This document shows, piece after piece, positions 1-12,600 of a stretch of 64,000 nt of DNA (within the stretch, counting starts at the first letter, position 1; every line of letters starts with the position of its first letter). Made by a program: the position numbers and the translations under genes. The notes beneath the pieces are model-generated. The model did not search any database and was not told the origin of the DNA. It worked only from the letters and a program-made list of their open reading frames with translations. This stretch comes from Hydrangea macrophylla. Its lineage: Eukaryota; Streptophyta; Magnoliopsida; Cornales; Hydrangeaceae. The DNA lies in contig CM066993.1 in NCBI GenBank assembly GCA_033977485.1, positions 32,156,501 through 32,220,500 of the forward strand, read 5' to 3'.

Positions 1-689
1 AGGTCTCGGTTGAGCAAATTGAACAAATTTAAGATAGATACACATACTTCACCACAATTGGATGATGGAGGTGCTAGTGAATTTCCAGATATTTTTGCAG
101 ATAGTTTGAGAATTAGCGATTCAAATCAGGGGCAAAGTGAATCTGTTGAGTGTAATGATTGTGAATTGTCAGATAGGTTAGAACATAGTGTTAGAGTTAG
201 GGTTTCAAATGAGAATCAGAGCGAATTCCCTAAATCAGTTAGGCGTGGTGGAGGAGGAATTAATGGTGTTCGGCCTCCTCTTCTCGCTCCTCCACCGTCA
301 ATTTCGCTACCGGCCATTGATAATGCAGGCACCACTTGGGATTTATTAAGGTCTTTTGGTCCTGATGGTGATAGAAGCTCATCTTTTGTAATTGATGATA
401 GAGAGTTAACTTCTGATGATGATGATGATGAAGAAGAAGAAGTTGTGGAAGAGATCGTCAAGAGAGAAGATGTTAGCGGGGCGAGGTTAAGAGGGACTGC
501 TGTTCTCTCTGAATCTTGTTCTTGTTCATTCACCACCACTTCAAATGATGATGATTCTTCTAGTACAACAACGGAGCCTACGTCGAACATCTCACCAAAT
601 TTTAGATTTAGACGCACTATTACATATTGGGAAAAGGGCGATCTTCTGGGACGAGGGACATTCGGTTCCGTATATGAAGGGATTGCTGA
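1..689 (+). CDS. MEKK1: MAPKKK exon 1 (partial at 5' end)
   Basis: This exon encodes the regulatory N-terminal region and the start of the kinase domain through the glycine loop. It ends in the middle of a Glu codon at gctga, followed by the donor gtaagt at 690. The reading frame is open from base 1. An acidic run of Asp and Glu residues lies at about nt 412-450. Confidence 0.92.
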
Positions 690-3600
690 GTAAGTGTTAT
701 CCACATTAAATTCATGATTTAAGCCCTTTATCTGGTGTGAGTTGTCTGTTTATCATATTTTCTGCATATATGTAAGTTTTTAGATTCGGAGTATTTGTTG
801 TTATTTTTCTGGAATTTTCTTTTTTTTCTTAGATTGTGTACCGAAATTGTTTTTACCAACAATATCTGTCAAATCTAGGAAATTGGGACCGGTTTAGATT
901 TGCACATACATTGCTTTGTAAGAACTGCTGCGACTATTGAAGACTAAGGGTCAGTTGCCATTGTTTCTGCTCGCATTAAAGTGTTTTGGATATGGGAACT
1001 AGCTTAACGGCATTACTTGGTTGAAGATATTTTTTGTTTAGCTTTTTGTGAAATATATAAACTTCGCTCATTCGATGAATATATTACAAGGAGGAACGCC
1101 TTCACCTTTAGATTTTCTAACCAGTGCAGTTGATGTAAAGACCACCTCTGACCTAGTAGCTTTTCCATGGGTTTTTCCTCCTAAATCCTAATGTAGCAAT
1201 ATACGAATTTCTTATTTCCGTAGCTGCTTTCATCTCCTTCAAGTTGTATTAGTACTTTCTTCTCACATTTTTGAGTTGCAATCTTCCTTTGTAGAATTAC
1301 AACCTTTTGTGATGGTTTTTGATGAAAAACTAATGAAAAATTAGCCACGGCAATAGAATGACAAACTTATAAAAATTAGCGACGACAGTAGAATGACTAA
1401 TGGAACAACAAAAAATGGACATAAACTAAGATGTTGTGGACCCACACAAACTTTTTGAGCCTCTGTTCCCCTTGCTGTGTTTTCAAGGTCACAGTTGTTT
1501 ACTTAACTTTTTCCTATTTCAGCCTCTTCTCGTTTTTTCGTTTTATATCCCCCAAATAGTCATCCCCTTCCCTCCTTGAGATTTCCGTTTCCGTATCTTC
1601 TTTACACTTGCAATATTCCCCTATAAGAGAGGGGGGAAAAAAAGGATTATTGTGGTGGCGATAAGATGAAACATGGAAGAAAGCCTCTCATGTAATTTCT
1701 AGCTTCTTTGTGCCAGGTTTAGTCATAATTGACATTATATTCTTTAATCGAGTGGTTCTTCCAATATTTTACCTAGAGATGTGCTCATTAGCTTGTTATA
1801 GTATATGTTCTTCACTAAGCATTCATGTTTATTATTGTTTTCTTGCAGAGATGGATTCTTTTTTGCTGTAAAAGAAGTTTCTTTGCTTGATCAAGGAGTG
1901 CAGGCAAGGCAGAGCATTTTCCAACTTGAACAGGTGAGACAAGTTTGAATTTTGTCTGTGTAACATTTAATACCGCTACGTTTCTCTGCCAGAGAGTCTT
2001 TGATAACTGTTTCCTTATCCTTTTCATACTCTTTATTGATTTATTTATTTACTCAGGAGATTGCCCTTCTAAGTCAGTTTGAGCACGAGAACATTGTTCA
2101 ATATTATGGCACATCTAAGGTAAATGATCGTTTGCTATGCATCCTTTTTTATTTATTTTTTCTTTTTTCTTTTCTGACAAGTATTGCACATGCACTGTAC
2201 TCTTGATTTCATGCTGGCTTTGGTTTCTTCTCTCTTAGATTTTCTACCTTCGTCCCCCACCAAAAAATAAAATAAAATAAAATGGAAAAGGAGAAGAAAT
2301 GGAAAGAGTCAAGGGAGTATTAACCAAAAGAAGAAGAAGAAAGAGTCAAGGGAGTGGTCATCTTGTTACGGATGGTGGTATTATTAATTCAGGATATTCT
2401 TGATTATAATAAAAGTTAAGAGGTTTACATATGTATAAATTTGTTTTTCCCATGCGAGAAGCAAGAACCCCTATTTGTTTTAAGCCGTAAATGCTTGTTA
2501 GTACCTCTCTTTCCAATAGGTCTCCGTTTTTGAATATTCTCCCTGGCAAATCGTGGATTATCTGTACATCATTCATCTTTATTGCAACTGTATTACGAGG
2601 GTCTTAACTTATTTCATTCATTGTTCTTTGCAGGATGATTCAAAACTCTATATCTTTCTTGAGCTGGCAAAAGTTTCCCTGTTAAGTCTCTATCAGAAGT
2701 ATACTCTTCGAGACTCCCAAGTTTCTGCATACACAAGGCAGATTTTGCATGGTTTGAAGTATCTGCATGAGCGAGATGTGGTTCACAGGTATGCAACCGA
2801 TTATGCAACTGAATCTAACATGTCATCATTGTTAAAGTGACATATAGATATCTACTTCCTTTCAGTGTATATTTTGATATTATGTTTAAGTATTCTGTTT
2901 TTTGGTTTTCTCGATCTCTCCTCTTATAGTTGTAGTTTTCAATCATGCTTTTCTTAAACGAAATGCAGCATTTTTTAAATGACTTTCATGCTTTAGTACG
3001 CTGCTTGTCTTTCCTGAGAGAAATTTTGCTGTTTATTACTTTGGATCTTCCATTTTATCTGCTTCCCTTGGCAACGGTTTCTCAAATTGTAAAATGATGG
3101 TTTCATACATGAACATCGATTTTCAACTCTTATCCATTCACACCCAAATCTTTTCCTTCGTAATGGTGTGAGCAGTTAATGGATTTGAAGCAGGGAACAA
3201 AAACATTTCTTTTAAATAGATGTGTTATAGAACTATACCATGGGGCTATGTAGCACGGACACTTCACTTGGGTGCCGTCTCCGCATCATGTCCATGCCCG
3301 ACACTAACACTCGTTGGACACGCTCACCACGTGTACACGCTAAAAAACGTGTTAACATTGGACACACTTTGAACATGTGTCGGACACGCAAGTGAATGCG
3401 GCATGGTGGCCTCTCATAGAAATGATTTTAAAATTTAGAGGCAACAATCTTAATGTAGAAAAGTTGGGGATAAGCAACTGGTTTATTTATAAATAATGGA
3501 AACAGGAGTGGACACGGAACTGCAACTTGTATATTTAATTGAAAGATATAATTATTCATTTGTTGTATCCTGGTCGTGTTCATAACATGCATTTTTGGGA

Positions 3601-6600
3601 TTCATCGTATCGACGTGTCCGTATCTAATACAATTATATAATGAATTGTGTAGCGGAAGCATAACATACATTCTATAACATGACTTCCCAAGATGAACAA
3701 AACTAACAAAACTAATACAATTATATAACCAAAACAAACATCTATTTCCATTCTCATACCCAAACCATAAAAGTTATTACGTTCTCGTTTACGACAAACT
3801 TTGACTATAATACACAAACACTATCCCAAGATTACATGTACGAGTCTCAAACACAAAAACGCTGATAAAGGTTCTTCCTTAATACGTATATAAAAGCATA
3901 ACAACTCTTGCATACCCCTTGAAAAATATTAGATTGCAAGCGTTTAGCCAAAACTTAGCTAATAACTTGTGGCCTTTTGCGCATTTTCAAAGAAAATATG
4001 TAATATTATCCATGGACATTATATAAACATTTCATCCTAAAATTCTGAATGAACATAATCCTAATGGCTTAGATACATAGAAGTCACAATATTTATGCCA
4101 TACTAACTACGAACTAATCCCTAGTTGCAGGAATCGCTCATCTAGTGAACGATTCTCAATGAGAATCACGATTCTGCGGTTATTAGTGAGAATCGTTTAT
4201 GAATTGCGATTCTCTCTCTACAGAATCGCGGTTTCCACCGGACAAGAATCATTTGAAGTAGTGACGTACACAAAAAGAGGAAGCATATCTAGAACAGTAA
4301 AGGGAAGAAGATGAAAAGTAGAATATAAAATTACCTCACAATTGCACCAGTTCCTGCGTCGTCGTCTTCTTCAATCTCAGTTGCGTTTTCTCCTCTTCTT
4401 CTTCTTCTTCTTCTTCTTCTTCTTCTCCTCTACATTTCCGTCCCCTCCACTCTCTCTGCGCTAACGTGAATAAACTGGGTTTCTTTTTGCTCTAGGCAAA
4501 ACATATTGGAAAAGAAGCACGGATACGGATACATCAACACAGACATGACACAACATGAAACGGCGACATGGCAAATTCTAAAAAAAGGGCGACACGATAC
4601 GGCAGCGACACGCAAGGATCAAAATTTCGTTTCGGTCTATTGTTTCAGTCTACCCAGAAACGGAAACGTTTCGGAAACAGTGGAAAAAATTGGAAACATT
4701 GAGAAACATGGGGAAACATAACTTCAAACTTAACTATATGCGTGTATAAAGCTAATAATTGATTAATTGAACATTTGAGAGGTCTATATATGTAGTGCTG
4801 CATTAAAAATGTGTAGTTCAAATTGAAAATACATGAGGATTAAGTCGCCAATCTACTGTCAAATACTTCATAGAATCCACAAAACACTTCATAGAATGCA
4901 AAAGATACATATAAGTACATAGTAAGCTAATAAGCCATCTCTAAAATAAAATGGTTGTTCATATGACAAGTACACAACCGCATGATTATCTCGATGGAAA
5001 CAAGTATGTTTCGTTGGAAGCAAATGAAACGATGCGGAATCATAGGTTTGTTTTGATGGAAACAATTACGTTTCGATGGAAACAAAAGAAACAAAGTCGT
5101 TTCGATGGAATCCATGGAATTTCGAGATTCCATGGCTGTTTCGTTTCCATGACCTAGGAAACGGAAACGTTTCGGTCATTTCGATGGAAACAGAAGGAAA
5201 TTTTGATCCTTGGCGACACGGAAAATATTTATTGTATTTTTATATTTTTATATATGTGACCATGTAACATAAAAATAACAATTTATTCTTAAAATAACTA
5301 AGAACTAAGAAGTTAAATAAATTACCTCTAAATTGCATGAAAATATCAATACAAATTAACAGTACCACCAATTAACAGATGTACCATTTAAACATTAGTA
5401 ACAAAGCAATTGTACTGATAACATCCATAAAAAAGCAACAAGATGCATATATTATCTATTAGGTAAGGAACTTCATTATCTACATCCTTTCAAAATATCA
5501 ATATCTACATCCTTTCCACAGCCTTCCATAAATCTAGCCCGCATTAGCATGTAACCTCCTAGGAAGTTTGCCTTCAAACTTCGTTTGACATCTTCCTCCA
5601 CAATTAATCAGATCTTATTGGGCAAGGGCTGGGTTAAAATGCTCAAATGACCGCATAGAAAGTCCTCTTGAGCGCAAAGAGGTAAACAATTTCCCCCCAA
5701 AAGTCCCTTGTATCTTCTCTAGTCTCTCTGCAAGGATCTTAGCCAGAAGCTTGTGAACGCTGCCATGGAAATAAAGTGCCATTAGATTGTCACATGGTGC
5801 AGAGTGCTGGAGGGGGAACAGACCGGAGACAAACTTAATCTGGTAGCATTTTATAGCACAAAGTGGTTTCTTTCAGACAAGAGCTTGTGTTCTTAAGCTT
5901 GTCAGCATGCGTATTTAGAATTTTAGATTGCACAAACAATTAGTTTAGTATAAGCTTGTTTAAGGGATGGTTGATTTTCATATGCTTATTAATCATTTTT
6001 TTTTCTTGTTTCCAAATTTTATAGTGCTGAAGTACCTTTTTTTGTGTGGTGCAAATGGAGATGCGTTGGCAAATGTTTATAGCTGCACAAGAAATCATAG
6101 ATATATACATCTCATTTGTCTTCCCTTTCTCGTCTTCCAGGGATATAAAATGTGCAAATATACTGGTGGATGCTAATGGATCTGTGAAACTTGCGGATTT
6201 TGGATTGGCAAAGGTTTCAACTCACCTTGTTGAATTGCTATATATTTAAATTTACCCCCCTCCCTTTTTCTAATCTTTCTCAATTCCGCTCTCTAATCTT
6301 GCCATTTGGTACATTGTGCAGGCAACCAAGTTTAACGATGTGAAATCATGCAAGGGGACAGCATGCTGGATGGCACCTGAGGTTTGCCTTTGGGACCCTT
6401 CTTTTCCCAAGTTAATAAGCGTAGTGGTGTATATAACATCTAGAGAGATGGTTCCAACTTCCAATTAGGTTGGGTTAACTGCAGCTTGCACATTGAGAAA
6501 AATAGTTCTGGATTTTAGCTTATGTTAGGGTGTGCTTAAGCTTCCTTTACTTGTTGTAGAACAATTCACCGTACGATTAGGAATTGGATTTATTATGTAG

Positions 6601-9600
6601 GATTTCTTCGCCCCTCTATGTCAATACATTCATTTAATATGCTTAGTTGTGATTGTAAACTAAGTTCTTCGTTATCCATGTGGTGTAGAACCAATAGGAG
6701 AAGGAATTAAAGACAGGGAAGTGGGAGAATTACAAGATCAATATTTCATTGGATCAAGTCTACCTTTATTATACAGTAAAAAGCCTTCGTATAGGTAAAA
6801 CAAAAGAACTGTGAGCTCAATCAATTCCTAAGATCTAGCCCTTACCCTTAGTAAAGTTAATCATAAAATTCAAAACACCCTAGTCTTGGGCCCGCAATGC
6901 CGAAAATCTGTAACTTAAGTATTGAAGATCTCAAGCTCATAGAAAGTAACTCGATATCTTTTGAATTTTCTTTTCCTTAAGTTTCCCATCGCTTACATCA
7001 CTGACATAATTGGTCAAGTGGCATGCGTAGAAGACAGACCTCAGTAAACAGCGTTTGTTGACCTAGAAATAAGTTAGTTAATAGATGTATGATATAGTGA
7101 AGTCGATAGTTTGAATGTTGTCAAAACTTTGGGGTTGCAGACTCAATCATCAAATCACAACTATAGTCAACTGGTTCGTTGGGTGGAGTATTTAGGTGTC
7201 TGGTTGAATCAGGGGCACCATGATGAAGTCTGCAATTTATATAAAAAAAGGTAATGGATCAAACAATCTTTAGATACCCTAAATACCCTTTTTACCAATA
7301 TCTAGAAGGCATCAAAAGCTTTACCAAGAAGAGGGGTAAGCCTTGGAAATGACCGCAGCAACCGCTGTGTCTAAGATGCTACTTTGCGTATGAACTCTTA
7401 ACCAAGGAAGATTCTCTGTGTTGGGTTTTGCATTTTCGTCAAGGAAGTTGTTTGTTCAGATGTATTGGGTTATGTTATTTTTTTCCTTTACTTACAACTA
7501 CAAACAAAATTTGTTAATGCAGGTTGTCAAGAGCCAAGGGTATGGACTAGCAGCAGATATGTGGAGCCTTGGGTGCACTGTCTTGGAGATGTTGACCGGT
7601 CAAATTCCATACTCTCATCTGGAATCTGTAAGTAAAGCATTTGTTACGGTTTCTTCTATTGAGAAGATATCCTCTTGCATAATTTTTTTCTTAGAGAAAT
7701 CCACAAAAGTTAGATATCTGGTGCATGACTGATGATTCGCTTTTTATGAGCACATTGTAGTTTTTTTATATCTGGTAATTCTATTAGTTGGTTAACTGGT
7801 CAGAATTGGTTGCTACAAAGTATTTCTAGTTTCTGCCACATAGTGAATTGGTGTAAAGGTGTAATTCTTTTTAAGAAGCATAGCTGGTAGTAGTGATTGA
7901 CGATACCAATGCTATGCGCCAATGGTATATAATTATTTATCTTGGACATGGATATAATTGGACAACACCAAGGACCAAAGATATACTATGTTGAAAGATT
8001 GGCAGAAGTATGGAATTGTAGTTAACTCCTTCTATATACCACTTGTTGCATAGGCTGGAGGGGAGTGTGCGACATTGCGAAGAAGCATGTTTGGAGAGTC
8101 GAAGGCCCTTCCACTCCATACAATCCAAGCTAGACAAAGAGGAATGACATTCCACTTGGACCACTTGTTCTTGGTTCTCTTTCGAATGTAGTGTCCAACC
8201 CTCCAATAGTTCCCTCCATACAATCCAAGCTAGACAAAGAGGAATGACATTCCACTTGGACCACTTGTTTTGGTTCTCTTTCTAATGTAGTGTCCAACCC
8301 TCCAATAGTTCACTCCTTGTCTAGGGATGACCCAATAAACTCCAAACGGAGATAACGGAACCGATATAACTTCTTATTCAATCATTAAAGTAACCTCCCA
8401 ACTTGAGTCTGAACAAAAGGGTTGATAGTGTCAAATTGTCTAGAAGCGTGGTTGGAGAGTTGAAGTCACTTCCCATCCATTCGATCCATGTTAGACAAAC
8501 AGGCTTGACATCCAGCGTGTCTTTGACTCTCTTTCGGATGTGGTTGCCCCTCCATCCTCCAATAGTTCCCTCCATATGTAGGGATGACCCAAAAAACCAC
8601 AAACAGAGATAACAAAATCGATATGGCTCCGTGGTCAATCTTTATAATAGCCTCGGAACTTTCAGTGTAATCACAAAGGGTAATTTCTTTTCTTGTGTAG
8701 GTAGAGGTTGGCTGAAGAAGATGAAAGAAATCCTAACAAAACACATTTGTTGCTTGATTCCATGCTTTCTAAATATATGTGGCTCACCTTGCGAAGCTTA
8801 TCTCCTTGATCTAATTCCCGTTAATCATCTCTAGGATTCTGATCCTATGCTACTGTTTTCAGCTTGTGCCAGTTGATTCGATCTCTCCCAAATCTGAAGT
8901 TCGTTGTTCAGACTGAGTATAAATACTTTTATTTACACCTCTCTAAAATCTTAAGCTTTTGGAGGAGTTGGTAAGTTAACATGGTATCCGAGCAGAAGTT
9001 CAATCCTCGCCGTCACCCTGATTTTTAAAATTTACATGTGTTTGGCCTTATCAAAGAAACTCTGGCCACACGTGAGGGGTCGTGTTGAGAGTGTTAATAC
9101 TTAAGTTACACCCTCTCTAATAACTTAAGCTTTTGGAGCAATTGGTAAGTTAGCAGTTTGCAATTGGAGGAACATCATGGCCACAAGCACGTATGCTTTG
9201 AAAAGCTAGCCGGCACTTAGTGCGGGTGCAGATGGTGTGCCGGGGTGCTTTGTGAGTTCTTCTGGTGTTTTAGGTGCGGCTGGGGTGCGGGAGCGACACA
9301 GGAGTGGGTGCGGCAGGAGGGTTTTTTAGGGGAAATTTTAAATAATTTGAAAACCTGGGGGTTCAAAAACAATTAATAAAAGTTAGAAAGAAATTTTTTA
9401 TTTTTATTTTTAAGGGTCATAAGTGTGTGTTTGGTTGTAGTTTTAAGTGATCTTGTTGAGATTGAATTTTCAAGCTCATACTTGAGCATCAGTGCCTTAG
9501 GCTCCGTTTGGTTATGCTATGTGTATACGTGTGTGTGTGTGTGTTTATGCTTATATAAGTGAACACAGAGAGAAACTCATGTTGTTTCTCCTTCACAGCG

Positions 9601-12600
9601 CGCTCTCTCTCTCTCTCTCTCTCTCTCTTAGTGTTTATTTGTGGCTTAATTAGAAAAAATATGTAAACTAGAAGAATAGTTCATATATAGTTAAATATAA
9701 AAATATTTTTTTAATATTTTATAAAAGTACCCCGCCGCACCCGCACCCGCACCCTTACTTTTAGGAAAATTGCCGAGCTCTTCGCACCGGTGCTTCCTAG
9801 GTAATAAGGGTAGTTCAGTTCTAGTAAAAGACAAAGTTGAGTTTTTTGGGTTGGTCACTTAAATGAGGTTCTCCTTGTCGAGAAGTCGATTCATGAAACT
9901 ACTCAAGGTAGCTTCTAGTAGATGAGCTTCTCGAAATAGTTACGGAGGTATGTCTCCTTGAAATTCGTTCCATAGGCTCACAAAATAGACCAACTTTCTT
10001 TAAATGGACTTTTTGGTTGGTAAGCCCATCGATGTGCTGCACCAAATTCTACCATAGTTTTTGGCACATATGGTGGACATAGTTGTCAAATCGGGATTTG
10101 TATTGTGAATCAAAATGATATATGAGTGAATCGAATCGGTATTTGCAAGTCGTAAATCGTAAGATTCGGTAACAAATCTATAATTTTTTAGTTTTTTTAA
10201 TATAAAAATGATAATAAATTATGGAGAATAGAAGTAGAGGAAAAGAACAATAAAATAATGATATAAAAACATCTAATTATATTTATACAAGCAATAATGA
10301 AAGTAAAAATCCAAACTAGTTGATATTAAAAACTAGAATATACTTACCATACCCTTAGGTAGCACCGGTGCGGGGATTCGGGTATGGGGATGCGGATGTG
10401 AGGGATTCGCCAATTTTCCAAAAAGTAAGGGTGCAGGTGCGGCGGGAGTACTTGGATAAAATATTAAAAATATGCATCCAGATAGTAGTATATACAAATT
10501 ATTTTATAACTATTAGTGCTTTAGGCCTCGTTTGTTTGCCGGATAGGATAAAGGGGTATTGTATTAAATTGTAGTTAGTTATCCTGGGATAACTAACCAC
10601 AGGATAAAACAGTGCAGTATTATTTTTATACTATGTTTGGTTCGTGCCGGATTATACTGCAGATAAAATTTAATTAATCCAATACTGTGTTTGGATGACC
10701 GTGGTATAAACCTGGATAAGTCTAAACTTTCCAAAAATACCCTTTTGTGAAAAAATAACCAAATTACCAAAATACCTTCAAATCAAGTATTTTCTATAAC
10801 ATCAACTACAAAAATTTATCCGAAAATATTAAAAACTAGAGAGCCAATTTCAAACATAAGCAAAGTTTAATACAATACAATCAACATTAATGAATTACAA
10901 CAAATAAGTTTATCAAAGTACAACAAATGCCAATAAATTACAACCATCAAGTTTAATAAAATACAACTATTAAAAAAAACTCTCATAAAACAAGTATCAA
11001 TGAGCTTTTCCTCGGTTTTCCGTTTTCCAATTCTCTCTCCCATGTTAGATGTTTCAACGACATCAAAGTAACCATCACCAAGCTCAATGGATAGTTATCT
11101 CCACGAATATTCTGCAACTCAAGTCATGAACAATTATCCAATTTCACTTGAAAAGAAAAAAAGTATATATGATCTGTGTTGAACAAAAGAGCCACAATTG
11201 ATCTAAAACAGCACAATTGATCCAACAAAAATTTTAAACAATCAAAGGGTCCAACAAAATTGGTAACCCATCGGTTACCACATTCAAAATTTTATTCATT
11301 TTCTTCAAAACTTGTAGATCAAAGTAGACTAGCTAATGTTTTACACAGATCTAAGACCACTGGTAACCATGTAGGCAATAGCTTGGGTGCTTACACTAAA
11401 GAAACAACCACAAAGGCAACCATAGTTAAACATTGCTAAATTCTTAGGAGTTACAGGAGAAAGTCCCATCCATAATGACTTACATATTTCATGGGATGAA
11501 CCACATTCTTTAAGTGTGAACAACACAAATGACTTTTCCAATTAATAGCATCAGTAAGATCATTCTGTATGTGAAACAACTCCAACCAACTTTTTAGGCA
11601 AGTCCTTGAATTGAAAGTGTATGGATTTGCTATAAGAAATAATAATAAAAAAGTTCTTACAAATATGGGAAAAGAGTTGGGAATATTTGTCAGTCCAGTT
11701 AGTATTTCATCATATACTCCCTACTAGGGGATTTAACTTCATAAACCAATTACTACTATGCATGAAAAACAAACTAGAATGAAATTCACAAACCTTTAGC
11801 TAGAACTTTCAATGATCTGAAAAATAAAAGAAATTAGTACAACTAGGTTAAAGAAAACATAAACTAAACTGAGTAGTTGAGCATTTCAATTCATAAACTC
11901 CAATGTCATATCACAGGCAAATAAACAAGGGAAATTTTTTTCTCAAATTAGGAGTGACACTAATAAAAAAGATTAATTAATTATTAAGCTATAAAAGAAT
12001 ATCATAAACTCAATCAAACTTAGCTATAAGAAACCTCCCAACTATATAATTGTCATCCATTCTTACTTTTTTTTTTCCCGAACAGTATACGTAATTTCAC
12101 TATTAAAATCTCGTCAAAGGATAATTTTACCCATATTCCAAGCCAATATCCCCCCAAATTACATATGATAATCTTGCTAATTATCCCAGCACTCTCTTAG
12201 GAAAATTCTCAAACATGTAATATGCAACATACTAAGACACCCAAGAAATTCAACCCCATTAAAGCTAGACTCTCCCCCAAAATACACCAAAAAGATAAAG
12301 ACCTCAAACTAGTGAACACCTGCTACAATGCCAAAGGATTGAACAAAACCAAATACATCACTCACCTGCTGCATCATGACAAGAATGAGCTAACTACTCA
12401 CTGACTGCATCATATCACTCACCCAATTTGTTACATATATGAACAAATTGGGATATGTAGATAGTATACTAGGGAATATGTGACTACGACATGTTCATGT
12501 CCTCCAGTGAAACTTTCTTTTCTTTATTTATGGTCCCAAAATCTAAATTTTTATTATCAAAAATTTTGTTGGGTTGTTTAAATCTACTAATATCTAAGAA

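Larger units (their letters stand above)
2789..6140 (+). other. Intron 4 of the MAPKKK gene, 3.35 kb
   Basis: The donor gtatgc and acceptor cttccag separate the HR and D of the HRD motif. The intron carries a hAT-like family member from 3246, a (CTT)n tract and a 600-bp hAT-like insertion at 4613-5212. Between them, 3630-4390 and 5221-6100 are AT-rich with no recognised gene. The stretch 4128-4245 is rich in inverted GAATCG/CGATTC words, like parts of intron 7 near 10090-10180 and 13800-14060, and may be remnants of another non-autonomous element. Confidence 0.8.

Noticed and set aside
10..12. TTG at base 10 as the kinase start
   Set aside because: The frame is open to base 1 and the family has a longer N-terminus; the start is upstream of the window.
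3246..5220. A single large element from 3246 to 5220
   Set aside because: Only the 4613-5212 part has matched ends and a duplication; the right terminus of the 3246 element was not found.
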